From positions 42,312-106,311 of the forward strand of contig DDAL01000004.1 of NCBI GenBank assembly GCA_002332615.1: a stretch of DNA of 64,000 bases, written 5' to 3'. Below, in pieces: positions 39,524 through 48,631 of this stretch. Made by a program: the position numbers and the translations under genes. Numbering within the stretch: the stretch's first letter is position 1; every line of letters begins with the position of its first letter. The DNA comes from Sphingobacteriaceae bacterium UBA2059. GTDB lineage: Bacteria > Bacteroidota > Bacteroidia > Sphingobacteriales > Sphingobacteriaceae. The notes beneath the pieces are model-generated. The model had not been told where the DNA came from. It ran no database searches and saw nothing but the letters and a program-made list of their open reading frames with translations.

Positions 39524-39711
39524 TTAGAAACATTCAAAGTAAAAGACTTACCCTGTTGGTTTACAATCAATTCCCTGCTATCTATTGATACCCAATACTT
39601 TCCAAAGACAGCATCTAAAATAAGACAGAGATAATGACATTCGTCAAAATAAAAGCGCTTAAGAATCACCTTGGAAGATAGATTGATCCTGGCAAGCCAG
39701 CAATAATATTT
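39524..39711 (-). pseudogene. Unidentified C-terminal fragment joined to the uxuA remnant
   Basis: A 62-codon frame with no ATG, ending FGKYWVSIDSRELIVNQQGK and a further eight residues before TAA. It overlaps the end of the uxuA remnant in another frame. The last 30 residues read like a beta-sandwich protein tail. I read it as the 3' end of another gene brought next to uxuA by a deletion; its parent is not identified. Confidence 0.3.
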
Positions 39712-40241
39712 TTACTTAACGTATCGATACTATCAGCAGACAGAGACTTAAAATAATTAAAAGCTTTTTCCTTAACGTTCTCTGAATAAACAGCTTCGGC
39801 ACCTGGACGTTTTAATATAAAAAGCTCAAAAGCCGCAAAAGCTATTGCATCAAATCGCAAGGCGGTAGATCCGTCCGGCATCCGAAAATCAAGATCGGTT
39901 CTTGTCCAGTCGAGCACAGGCATAAAATTATAGCACACTGTATTTATGCCGCAAGCCCCTAGGTTTTTTATCGACTGCGAGTAGTTGTCAAGGTACAATC
40001 TAAAGTTTCCGCTCCGCTTTTTAATGTCCTCATGCACGGGGACACTTTCAACTACAGACCATGTCAAGCCTTTACTTTCGATTAATGTTTTTCGCTTAAG
40101 AATTTCATTTTCAGGCCAAGTCTCTCCGTTTGGAATATGGTGAAGTGCATTAACAACGCCCGTAGCGCCGGCTTGCTTAATGTCATTTAACGACACAGGG
40201 TCAGCTGGTCCATACCAGCGCCAAGTTTGTTCTAAAGTCAT
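39666..40241 (-). pseudogene. uxuA: Truncated mannonate dehydratase
   Basis: 191 codons match the first half of UxuA (about 350-395 residues): [51 protein letters not shown] and NIIAGLPG. The match stops after NIIAGLPGS, followed by IYLPR and a stop. The 230 bp left before sdhC cannot hold the missing half. Much of the TIM-barrel metal site is gone, so the product should be inactive in dehydrating mannonate to KDG. It starts 12 bp after the SDR gene. Confidence 0.85.
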
Positions 40242-40253
40242 GAAATTATTGTT

Positions 40254-41096
40254 TTAAACGCCACTAAATGCACTGAATCCTCCATCTATTGGAAGCACAA
40301 CCCCGGTCACGAATTCCGATGTGCCACCACACAACCACATTATGGCTCCGACAAGATCTTCTGGATTGCCAAAACGCCCAAGTGGAGTATGCTCTATAAT
40401 GGCCTTTCCTCTCTCAGTTAAACTTCCATCGGACGTCGTTAAAAGAGATCGATTTTGTTCTGTCAGGAAAAAACCTGGAGCCAAAGCATTCACACGTATT
40501 CCAGCCTTAGAAAAATGCACTGCCAACCATTGCGTAAAATTAGACACGGCAGCCTTGGCACCGCTATACGCAGGAATCTTAGTTAAAGGTCTAAAGGCAT
40601 TCATAGAGGAAATATTAATAATACAAGTACCTTTTTTGTTAACCATTTCCTTTGAAAAAACTTGTGTTGGAAGTAAAGTACCTATAAAGTTAAGCTCAAA
40701 AACGAAACGGATACCGTCCGGATCGAGATCAAAAAACGTTTTCAGTCCCTCTTCTATTGATAATTCGTCCGCTTTTATATAATGGCTTTGTGATGTCGTA
40801 CCCTTAGGGTTGTTACCGCCAGCGCCGTTAACTAAAATATCACAAGATCCGAAGGCTTGATTCACGCTTTCACGCGCCTTTTCCAGACTGTTTTTATCTA
40901 GAACATCGCATGAAACAGCAATCGATGAGCCTCCTTCGAGCCTGATCTTATCAGCGACTTTCTGCGCATTCTCTACTTTTAAATCAAGCACGGCAACCCT
41001 AGCTCCTCTTTTGCCGAACGCGGAGGCAATTGTACTACATAAAATTCCACCTCCTCCGGTTATTACCACTACCTTTCCAGAAAATTCGCTCTTCAT
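40254..41096 (-). CDS. SDR-family D-mannonate oxidoreductase-like protein
   Basis: 280 residues, complete. NAD motif TGGGGILCSTIA near 13-24, then NGAGGNNPKGTT, Ser at SSMNAFRP and the YSGAK active site. This is the SDR type found beside uxuA in Bacteroidota and Thermotoga, reducing fructuronate to mannonate. With uxuA broken 12 bp downstream, the pathway is cut and this enzyme may have no local partner. Confidence 0.82.
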   Translation of the reverse strand: MKSEFSGKVVVITGGGGILCSTIASAFGKRGARVAVLDLKVENAQKVADKIRLEGGSSIAVSCDVLDKNSLEKARESVNQAFGSCDILVNGAGGNNPKGTTSQSHYIKADELSIEEGLKTFFDLDPDGIRFVFELNFIGTLLPTQVFSKEMVNKKGTCIINISSMNAFRPLTKIPAYSGAKAAVSNFTQWLAVHFSKAGIRVNALAPGFFLTEQNRSLLTTSDGSLTERGKAIIEHTPLGRFGNPEDLVGAIMWLCGGTSEFVTGVVLPIDGGFSAFSGV

Positions 41097-42066
41097 ACTT
41101 TAAGTTTAATTAGGAGCTCAATAATGAACAAAAATTATAACGACTACAACCAGCAACCTGTATTTATTTACGAAAACGATTGCATCCAATCAGTAGGATT
41201 AGGACAAAATTGCGAGGTTCCTTTAAGACCAGCTAATGTACCAATACACCCGGCAGCTGAATGCTGATAGAAAGCCAGCTAGAATGTAACAGCCTACGCA
41301 ACGACCCATTTTTTAGCGCATCCTAGCTTATAAATTCTGACCTGTATACGCTTACTTTAGGCTGTGCTTCTTTTAAAGTCAGCTATTTACCACTCTTTCT
41401 AATTAAGCCATTATTCTGTTTATTGGTTACGATCGCACTAAAATATCATCTCTAACCGTTTGGCTGGGTTTTTTCCAATAGGGGGACCATTCCTCTACCA
41501 TCTAACCAAAGTCTTACATTTCAACGCCCCAAAGGAGCTTACTTTTTAAAAAACAAAAAACCTTTTTTTGATACAATTCTAATCTGACAAGGCACCCAAC
41601 ATTAAGACCCTCAATAGGGATGTATAGCTATATCAGGACGAGACAGCGAGGCAGTTTAAACGTATCTCATTCGTACTTCGTTCGTGAATCTATGTTTGAA
41701 GATCGAACTAGGTACATTCAAACCACGTTGAAAGTTCTTTGCCATACACACGGCGTTGGCTTATGAAACAGCTCGAAACGTTTAAAGTCGTAAGCTTGCA
41801 ATTAATTGGCAAGGCTAAAAAGACAGCAGTTTGACTGACTACATCAACAAGCCGCCACTGCTAAAGTCATTTCCTTCTAACGAAACGGCCGACTGCCCGG
41901 GCACGATGCCGCAAACCGCATTAGCAGAGTGCACATTGACCACATGGACTTACTGAAAGCAATGCGCAAACTGTTCCTTTCAGTAATACTAATAAAAAGG
42001 ATATCCATAGGGAATGCCAATGACAGTCCAATTGCTCATTTGGAGCTCTCACGCATGACCGCTAAT
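41097..42066. other. 1-kb region without recognisable genes
   Basis: Stops interrupt every frame. The longest plus frame here (from 41929) runs through the next terminator and reads as random sequence. Another plus stretch near 41840-41945 is open but has no start and no family I know. No tRNA, IS end or long repeat is seen. Given the broken uxuA, I read this as leftovers of a hexuronate-utilisation locus. Confidence 0.5.
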
Positions 42067-42102
42067 AAAAAAGGCCTCACTATAATTAGTGAGGCCTTTT
42101 TT
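42067..42102. terminator. Terminator after the htrA gene
   Basis: AAAAAAGGCCTCACTA (42067-42082) pairs with TAGTGAGGCCTTTTTT (42087-42102): a perfect 16-bp stem with a 4-nt loop, A and T tracts on both sides. It lies 15 bp after the protease stop on the minus strand. Confidence 0.93.
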
Positions 42103-42117
42103 TGTTGTAAACATTTG

Positions 42118-43641
42118 CTATTGAACCAGCGGGAAAGTCATCGTGATTCTGGAACCATCTGAAGCAATTCCGTTCAGTCGAAGCACATTATTTTTGCTTG
42201 CGCTTAACGCTTTGTCAATATCATCCGTGTTATTAACAGGTTTACCATTCATATGCGTAATAACCGTTCCCCGCGTAATTCCATACTCATAAAACACCCC
42301 ACCGCGACGCACATCAGTAACAACCACACCCGAGGCGATATTATATTTAGACTTTTGCGCTCCTGAAAGCGGTGTGAAGCTAGCTCCCAAGGCATTATAC
42401 ATTTCTTCTGAAGAACGTGAGCTACCAGCAGATTTTAGCTGCTCTTCACCCTTAAGGGTTACGGTTATTGTTTGTTCTTTTCCATCCCTTACAATTCCAA
42501 GCTTCACTTTTTCTCCCGGACGCATACGCCCCACTTTTTCCTGAAGGTCCGAAGAAGACAGTATAGTACGTCCTTCGATTTTACTTATGATATCGCCTTT
42601 CCTGATACCTGCAGCTTGTCCGGCGCCACCCGCAATTACTTCGTTAACATATAAGCCGTTTATTTGCTTCACGCCATACTCCTTTGCCACATTTGCATCA
42701 AGCTCTCTAAAAGTCACGCCTATAAAACCACGTTTAACAGCACCATATTTAATAAAGTCGTCCATAATCTTCTTAGCCAGATTAACCGGAATAGCAAATC
42801 CATATCCGGCATAATAGCCAGTCTGAGAAGCTATAGCAGCATTTATCCCAATAAGTTCGCCCTTCGTATTTACCAATGCACCGCCGCTGTTTCCTCTGTT
42901 AATAGCAGCGTCCGTCTGTATAAAGGATTCAATAGCAGCGTTTGCCCTTGGCTGGCCGTCCCCCCGTCTGTTGTACATTTCTTCCGGACTAGGCTGACCA
43001 AGCAATCCAAGTGCACGGCCCTTTGCACTCACAATACCGGCAGTAACCGTTGTTTGAAGAGTAAGCGGATACCCCACAGCCAACACCCATTCTCCCACCT
43101 GAACATTATCAGAGTTTCCTAGCTTCACAACCGGAAGGCCCTTACTGTTCACCTTTATCAGAGCAAGATCTGTATTAGGGTCGCGCCCTATTACTTTCGC
43201 CTGAAAAGCACGTTTATCCGGAAGAATAACCTCTATTTTGTTGGCATTTTCTACTACGTGATTGTTTGTTACAATATAACCATCATCGCTTACAATAACA
43301 CCTGAGCCCGACGCCATGGCAGGTTGCCTTTGCTGATTGCCCCGGGGACTGCCGAAGAAGTCCCTGAACATCTCTTCAAAAGGATCGCCGCTTCCTTGCG
43401 AGCGCTGCGATCCAGAATAGGTAGTTTGAATATGCACTACGGCCGGAGTTACTGCAGCAGCTGCCTGAACGAAGTCCACCTCTCCTGCAGATGATATACT
43501 GATAGGGTTATTAGCAAAGTAAACTTTTTGCTTATCTTCTATCGTTGTAGAGGTTTGTTCCCCTTCTATAAGTTTGTAACCGCCTATAGCCATTGCGCCT
43601 CCAACCAGTGCTGTTAAAAGTGTAATTCCTATCTTTTTCAT
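42118..43641 (-). CDS. DegP/HtrA-type periplasmic serine protease
   Basis: 507 residues from the ATG at 43641, where a signal anchor begins (MKKIGITLLTALVGG). The trypsin-fold triad is H128 (TNNHVV), D158 (NTDLAL) and S252 (GNSGG). Two PDZ domains follow at about 300-385 and 410-500. It degrades or refolds damaged envelope proteins. A glycine- and arginine-rich linker near 75-108 precedes the protease domain. It is monocistronic. Confidence 0.95.
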   Translation of the reverse strand: MKKIGITLLTALVGGAMAIGGYKLIEGEQTSTTIEDKQKVYFANNPISISSAGEVDFVQAAAAVTPAVVHIQTTYSGSQRSQGSGDPFEEMFRDFFGSPRGNQQRQPAMASGSGVIVSDDGYIVTNNHVVENANKIEVILPDKRAFQAKVIGRDPNTDLALIKVNSKGLPVVKLGNSDNVQVGEWVLAVGYPLTLQTTVTAGIVSAKGRALGLLGQPSPEEMYNRRGDGQPRANAAIESFIQTDAAINRGNSGGALVNTKGELIGINAAIASQTGYYAGYGFAIPVNLAKKIMDDFIKYGAVKRGFIGVTFRELDANVAKEYGVKQINGLYVNEVIAGGAGQAAGIRKGDIISKIEGRTILSSSDLQEKVGRMRPGEKVKLGIVRDGKEQTITVTLKGEEQLKSAGSSRSSEEMYNALGASFTPLSGAQKSKYNIASGVVVTDVRRGGVFYEYGITRGTVITHMNGKPVNNTDDIDKALSASKNNVLRLNGIASDGSRITMTFPLVQ

Positions 43642-43670
43642 ATATAATTCTTCTATGTAATTGACACAAT

Positions 43671-43702
43671 CAAATGTAATACCACATCGCACTTAAAACC
43701 AA
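43671..43702 (-). promoter_or_regulatory. Promoter of the htrA gene
   Basis: On the minus strand TTG (43702-43700), a 21-nt spacer and TACATTTG (43678-43671). The -7 box is perfect and the upstream box partial. The predicted leader is about 25 nt. Confidence 0.5.
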
Positions 43703-43892
43703 CATGCCTGGCAGCTTAAATGTGTTAAAAAATGTTAAACATCCTCTAATCCGGCGTATAATTCTTCAACAAGGTAAAATATTGACTCTTAGCATTCTAT
43801 CAGTCAAGCTGTTTTTGATTAATAAAAATTGAGTGCCTACCTCCAAAGCCATCTTAATAATGCACCGTCTGAACGATTTCAAAGGTTTTTTG

Positions 43893-43900
43893 TAACCTTG
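43893..43900 (+). promoter_or_regulatory. -7-like box of dapF, leaderless type
   Basis: TAACCTTG matches TAnnTTTG at 7 of 8 positions and is separated from the dapF ATG by TAGT, 4 nt. No upstream TTTG box is clear. Confidence 0.35.
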
Positions 43901-43904
43901 TAGT

Positions 43905-44699
43905 ATGAAAATCAGGTTCTTTAAATACGAGGGAGCAGGCAACGATTTTATAATTATCGACAATCGTACAGGAAATATAGATCATTGCCGTCCTCAGATG
44001 CTTGCAGCCTTATGTCACAGGCGCTTTGGCATAGGGGCAGACGGCGTTATGTTTCTACAGCAGGCTACAGGATATGATTTTCAGATGGTTTACTATAATT
44101 CAGACGGGCAGCCGAGCAGTATGTGCGGCAATGGGGGGCGGTGCATAGTGGCCTTTGCAAAGGCACTAAAAATCATCGACAAAGAAACTAACTTTTTGGC
44201 AGTCGATGGCCCGCATTATGCCACAATTTCAGCTTCCGCTGATTGGGTAAGTTTGAAAATGAATGATGTTTCTGAAATAAATACAAACGAAGGTGCTTAT
44301 CTGCTCAATACCGGATCTCCGCATTATGTACTAGAAACGAAAAACCTCAGAACACTCGACGTATTTACCATGGGTAAAGAAATACGGAACAGTGCTCCTT
44401 ATAAGGCACAAGGAATAAATGTCAACTTCATAGAACCGCAAGGCGATTACTACCTAATACGTACTTATGAGCGAGGTGTGGAAAACGAAACTTATGCCTG
44501 CGGCACCGGAGCCACCGCTGCGGCAATTGCCATCGCTGTAAAAAACAATTTAAACGGAATGCAAAACATTCAGCTTAAAGCAAGGGGCGGCCTTTTAAAT
44601 GTGCGTTTTGAACGACAGCCGCATGCATTTACAAACATCTATCTGGAAGGCCCGGCGACCCTGGTGTTTACCGGCGAAATAGAGCTGCAATCTCTATAA
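43905..44699 (+). CDS. dapF: Diaminopimelate epimerase
   Basis: Converts LL- to meso-diaminopimelate for lysine and peptidoglycan. 264 residues. The two catalytic cysteines are C74 in MCGNGGRC and the one in YACGTGATAAA. The N-terminal FFKYEGAGNDFI motif confirms the start. Other dap genes are absent nearby. Confidence 0.97.
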   Translation: MKIRFFKYEGAGNDFIIIDNRTGNIDHCRPQMLAALCHRRFGIGADGVMFLQQATGYDFQMVYYNSDGQPSSMCGNGGRCIVAFAKALKIIDKETNFLAVDGPHYATISASADWVSLKMNDVSEINTNEGAYLLNTGSPHYVLETKNLRTLDVFTMGKEIRNSAPYKAQGINVNFIEPQGDYYLIRTYERGVENETYACGTGATAAAIAIAVKNNLNGMQNIQLKARGGLLNVRFERQPHAFTNIYLEGPATLVFTGEIELQSL

Positions 44700-44743
44700 G
44701 ATGCTATACTTATAATTAACAGAAACATCCTGTTATAAAGTTT

Positions 44744-44751
44744 TACTTTTG
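44744..44751 (+). promoter_or_regulatory. -7 box of aspS
   Basis: TACTTTTG is a perfect TAnnTTTG, 18 nt before the aspS ATG. No clear TTTG box precedes it. A TTG inside it could be mistaken for an earlier start codon. Confidence 0.45.
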
Positions 44752-44769
44752 CTTATTAACAAATTCACT

Positions 44770-46515
44770 ATGTACAGAACACACACCTGTGGCCAGTTAA
44801 ACCTTAGCCACTTAAATACAAATGTCACCCTATCCGGCTGGGTTCAGAAATCCCGCGACCTGGGAGGGATGACTTTCATCGACCTGCGCGACCGCTATGG
44901 AATTACACAGCTTGTATTTAACATGGAAGAAAACCCCGAATTGTGCGCACAGGCGCGCAAATTAGGACGTGAGTATGTAATTAGTGTGGACGGAAACGTA
45001 ATAGAACGCTCTAGTAAAAACCTGAAGCTGCCTACCGGCGAAATAGAAATCAAGGTTAGCCGTCTTGAAACTCTCAATGCAGCAAAGCTTCCTCCATTTT
45101 TGATAGAAGACGAAACGGACGGAGGCGAAGACCTGCGTCTTAAGTACCGCTATCTTGATCTCAGACGCAATCCCGTGAGAAACAATCTGATGCTAAGACA
45201 CAGGATGGCACAGGAAATACGCAAGTATCTCGATGAGCAAAACTTTATGGAAGTAGAAACTCCTGTACTTATTAAGTCTACACCCGAAGGAGCACGAGAC
45301 TTTGTAGTCCCAAGCCGCATGAACCCCGGGCAATTCTATGCCCTGCCTCAATCTCCTCAAACATTTAAGCAGTTACTAATGGTTTCAGGCTTTGACAGGT
45401 ATTTCCAGATCGTTAAGTGTTTTCGAGATGAAGATTTACGTGCAGACCGCCAGCCCGAATTCACGCAGATAGACTGCGAAATGGCCTTTGTTGAACAAGA
45501 AGACGTTTTAAATCTTTTTGAAGGCCTTGTATGTCATATGTTCAAAACAGTAAAAGATCTCGACCTGGGCAGTATCCCTCGTCTCACTTATGCAGACGCT
45601 ATGCGTTTGTACGGTTCTGATAAGCCCGACACACGATTTGAAATGCTTCTGACAGACATGAACCACCTGGTTAAGGGTCATAGCTTCAGCGTATTCGACA
45701 ATGCCGAACTCGTGGCAGGTATCCGCGCAGATGGTTGCGCAAACTATACTCGCAAGCAGCTGGACGAACTTACCGACTTTGTAAAAAGACCGCAAATCGG
45801 CGCTACAGGACTGGTATACCTTCGCTACAATCAGGATGGCACTTTAAAATCATCAGTTGACAAGTTTTATTCAGAGGGCGAACTTAAAAAATGGGCGGGT
45901 GCTTATAACGCCAAGCCTGGAGATCTTATCCTTATTATGGCAGGAGCCGAAGAAAAAACCCGCAAGCAGCTCAATGAGCTTCGTCTTGAAATGGGCAGTC
46001 GCCTTGGGTTGAGAGATAAGAACATATTCGCCCCTTTATGGGTGGTTGATTTCCCCTTACTTGAGTGGGACGAAGACACGGGCCGCTTCCACGCCATGCA
46101 CCACCCCTTTACATCGCCGAAACCACAAGATATTGGCCTTCTTGACAGCAATCCCAAAGAAGTACGGGCCAATGCCTACGACCTTGTGATCAACGGAACA
46201 GAAATCGGAGGAGGTTCCATCCGTATACACAGTCGCGATGTACAGGAGATGATGTTTAAGCATCTTGGCTTTACACAGCAGGAAGCACAAAACCAATTCG
46301 GCTTCCTTATGGATGCTTTTGAATATGGAGCGCCTCCACACGGAGGTATTGCCTTTGGTTTCGACCGTCTGGTATCAATATTTGCAGGCCTTGACAGTAT
46401 CCGCGATGTAATAGCTTTTCCGAAAAATAATTCAGGACGCGACGTAATGATTGACTCTCCTTCTGCAATCTCGGACGATCAGCTGAAAGAACTTAAAATA
46501 CAAACAACAATATAA
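44770..46515 (+). CDS. aspS: Aspartyl-tRNA synthetase
   Basis: 581 residues from the ATG at 44770, which begins [15 protein letters not shown] as expected. OB-fold anticodon domain about 15-105. Class II motif 2 lies in [20 protein letters not shown] and motif 3 in [15 protein letters not shown]. The GAD insertion of the bacterial type is at about 290-410. Shared terminator with the convergent gene. Confidence 0.98.
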   Translation: MYRTHTCGQLNLSHLNTNVTLSGWVQKSRDLGGMTFIDLRDRYGITQLVFNMEENPELCAQARKLGREYVISVDGNVIERSSKNLKLPTGEIEIKVSRLETLNAAKLPPFLIEDETDGGEDLRLKYRYLDLRRNPVRNNLMLRHRMAQEIRKYLDEQNFMEVETPVLIKSTPEGARDFVVPSRMNPGQFYALPQSPQTFKQLLMVSGFDRYFQIVKCFRDEDLRADRQPEFTQIDCEMAFVEQEDVLNLFEGLVCHMFKTVKDLDLGSIPRLTYADAMRLYGSDKPDTRFEMLLTDMNHLVKGHSFSVFDNAELVAGIRADGCANYTRKQLDELTDFVKRPQIGATGLVYLRYNQDGTLKSSVDKFYSEGELKKWAGAYNAKPGDLILIMAGAEEKTRKQLNELRLEMGSRLGLRDKNIFAPLWVVDFPLLEWDEDTGRFHAMHHPFTSPKPQDIGLLDSNPKEVRANAYDLVINGTEIGGGSIRIHSRDVQEMMFKHLGFTQQEAQNQFGFLMDAFEYGAPPHGGIAFGFDRLVSIFAGLDSIRDVIAFPKNNSGRDVMIDSPSAISDDQLKELKIQTTI

Positions 46516-46521
46516 ATAAAT

Positions 46522-46557
46522 AAACAGAGGCTTGGTTGTGTACCAAACCTCTGTTTT
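46522..46557. terminator. Bidirectional terminator after aspS
   Basis: AAACAGAGG-c-TTGGT (46522-46536) pairs with ACCAA-a-CCTCTGTTT (46542-46556), one mismatch and a 5-nt loop. The T run abuts the stop of the opposing gene. Confidence 0.85.
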
Positions 46558-47121
46558 CTACTTTGCACCCACTGCCTTTTCCAGTTCATCATACCATTCT
46601 TCTCCGTATTTGCGAATAAGAGGCTCTTTTAAAAAAGCGTATACCGGTATCTTCAGCTTGTCTCCAAATCCACAGGCAGGGTGGCATATATTCCACCTAT
46701 CGTAATTAAGCACATCAAACTCAGGGTATTCTGTAATACGAATAGGATATAAATGGCAGGATATAGGTTTTTTCCACTGGATGCGACCTTCCAGATAGGC
46801 CTTTTCAATCGCACATTTCGTTATACCATTCTCCCATATAACATACGCACACTCCTTATTCGTATCCACGCAGGGTGTTGTATAATCGCCTTCAAAATCC
46901 CGCACCCAGGTTCCAGCGCTTTCAACGGTCTCTATACCCTTGAGCGTCATATAAGGCTTTACCTCCTGATAAATCTCTTCAAGCACCTTCAACTCAGTCT
47001 TTTCCAAAGGAGCGCCAGAATCTCCCTCTACGCAACAAGCACCTTTACATTTATCCAGATGGCATACAAAGTTTTCAGTAATAACATCTTCGTGTACCAG
47101 CGTATGCTGTATCTCTATCAT
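46558..47121 (-). CDS. DUF3109 cysteine-rich protein
   Basis: 187 residues with many cysteines in ordered clusters: CHLDKCKGACC near 21-31, TPCVDTNKECAYV, CAIEKAY, SCHLYPIRI and NICHPACGFG. This is the DUF3109 family, related to YkgJ-type zinc or iron-binding proteins. The metal and role are unknown. It has a near-ideal promoter of its own. Confidence 0.85.
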   Translation of the reverse strand: MIEIQHTLVHEDVITENFVCHLDKCKGACCVEGDSGAPLEKTELKVLEEIYQEVKPYMTLKGIETVESAGTWVRDFEGDYTTPCVDTNKECAYVIWENGITKCAIEKAYLEGRIQWKKPISCHLYPIRITEYPEFDVLNYDRWNICHPACGFGDKLKIPVYAFLKEPLIRKYGEEWYDELEKAVGAK

Positions 47122-47134
47122 AGCTTAAAAGCCG

Positions 47135-47165
47135 CAAAGGTAGGGCGGCTACTTTACAATTCAAA
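47135..47165 (-). promoter_or_regulatory. Consensus promoter of the DUF3109 gene
   Basis: On the minus strand TTTG (47165-47162), 19-nt spacer, TACCTTTG (47142-47135): a full match to the Bacteroidota housekeeping consensus. The -7 box ends 13 nt before the ATG at 47121. Confidence 0.75.
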
Positions 47166-47170
47166 GAGAA

Positions 47171-47926
47171 CTAGTATTTTAGGCCTCTGGCAGATACAAG
47201 TTCCAGTGTTATCGAGCCAATTAATATCTCAACCTGAGCCTTTACCGGAATGCGGTTTCCATCGTCCGTAATCCACAGGTAAAGTTTACTATCCTTTCTA
47301 AATATGCGGCCGGGCTCTATGGAAGGGTTAAATTTTAAACAGTTAATCGTACCCATAGTTGTCTTAACACGCTCCTTTCCAACATAAGTTATCTGCATAT
47401 TGGCTATTTCATCGTTTAAAAAATAAGGGATAGAAAAAACAGATCCCGGATGCAGGCGGCTCATATCAATATTACGCGCGAAGTAATAAGCAGACACAAG
47501 GTCGAAAGTCATTCCCTTGCTGGTAAAAGTCCCCTTACGTCCTACTATCTTATTCTTGTCCTGGTAAAAACGAACTCTATCCGTACGCCTGTAGTTAGCT
47601 TCCCTTATGTTTTCCGTATAAAGGTAAGGCGCCAAAGTTTTCCGATCGACATAAGAATCATATCGGTTCTTAACTTTATAAAACATATTAAAAGAAGCCG
47701 CCGTTCTTCCCTCAGCAATCAAATGGTACACAGGGTGGTTTTCAAACTTCATGTCCGAGTCAACAACGCTCAATGTAGCCTCAGCAGCAGCTATAATACC
47801 GTAACGCAGCCGGTATTTAAGCACCTCACCAGCTTTAAAAGTAGGCTGAGGCAAGTTGTTTGGCTTCTGAGAGTATAAAGGCTCAAACGAAAGCAGTATA
47901 ATTAAAATCAACAGTAGTTTCTTCAT
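47171..47926 (-). CDS. DUF3108 exported protein
   Basis: 251 residues with a signal peptide (1-19). The mature part has the DUF3108 pattern: FKAGEVLKYRLRYG, ATLSV, FYKVKNRYDSYVD, VSAYYFAR, LYLWITDDGNRIPVKAQVE. The family is thought to be periplasmic with a beta-sandwich; its function is unknown. It lies 38 bp after the DUF2480 gene. Confidence 0.8.
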   Translation of the reverse strand: MKKLLLILIILLSFEPLYSQKPNNLPQPTFKAGEVLKYRLRYGIIAAAEATLSVVDSDMKFENHPVYHLIAEGRTAASFNMFYKVKNRYDSYVDRKTLAPYLYTENIREANYRRTDRVRFYQDKNKIVGRKGTFTSKGMTFDLVSAYYFARNIDMSRLHPGSVFSIPYFLNDEIANMQITYVGKERVKTTMGTINCLKFNPSIEPGRIFRKDSKLYLWITDDGNRIPVKAQVEILIGSITLELVSARGLKY

Positions 47927-47964
47927 AACAATAATAAAGGCCGTTCAAAGCAGCACTCAAGTGG

Positions 47965-48480
47965 CTAGCCCTTCCTTTTATAAACCGGTACAGTGGAACA
48001 CGGTTCGCCAAACATAACGCTTTTAGCCACTTTCACAAGCCTGGTTGTAAGTTCCATGTAGGCAAAAAGGGGCACGTTAACATCTGCGCAACCTTTTACA
48101 ACAACACGCTTATCTGCATATTGTTCAACATCAATTGAAGTCAGCGCACGCTCATAAAGTAGGCTCTCAAGCAGGTTCAAATCCCCGTAAACCACCGTAG
48201 CAGCATAAGGATCAAGGTATGTAGCAAGCAACATATAAGCCCAGGTAGGAACCACAGCATCGGCCGAGCAGATAACAGCCACATGCTTGTCCTTATAGGC
48301 AGACCAGTCATTCGTCTTGATGAACTCTCTGAAATCCTTCTCTCGCAATATCAGCCCATGGAAAAGATTATCCTTTAAATCATAAACAACCCGCTCACCG
48401 GGTGTGTACAAAGTAGAGAGATCCAAGGTAATTAGTCCGCTTAGAGCAACACGATTTACTATATTTTCCTGTATATCCAT
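47965..48480 (-). CDS. DUF2480 family protein
   Basis: 171 residues, no signal peptide. The pattern NRVALSGLITLDLSTLYTPG at the start and the KGCADVNVPLFAYMELT segment mark the Bacteroidota DUF2480 family. Likely a small alpha/beta cytoplasmic protein; function unknown. Confidence 0.78.
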   Translation of the reverse strand: MDIQENIVNRVALSGLITLDLSTLYTPGERVVYDLKDNLFHGLILREKDFREFIKTNDWSAYKDKHVAVICSADAVVPTWAYMLLATYLDPYAATVVYGDLNLLESLLYERALTSIDVEQYADKRVVVKGCADVNVPLFAYMELTTRLVKVAKSVMFGEPCSTVPVYKRKG

Positions 48481-48575
48481 TTCTATTGAAAAAAATAATG
48501 AACTAAAGCTAAGGGTTAAATACTAACTACAGGCCAGACAATTAGTTTATAATAAATTTATGACCTTCCCTAAAT

Positions 48576-48606
48576 AAAAAAATCCGGAGGGTTTAACCAT
48601 CCGGAT
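48576..48606 (-). terminator. Terminator after ppiD
   Basis: On the minus strand ATCCGGA (48606-48600) pairs with TCCGGAT (48588-48582) and is followed by a T run. It lies 25 bp after the ppiD stop and ends the long minus-strand run. Confidence 0.75.
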
Positions 48607-48631
48607 CCTAATTTTCTGTATCTCCACCTGT

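Noticed and set aside
44749..44769. TTG start seven codons upstream for aspS
   Set aside because: It overlaps the TACTTTTG box, and AspRS proteins begin MYRTH-like at the ATG at 44770.
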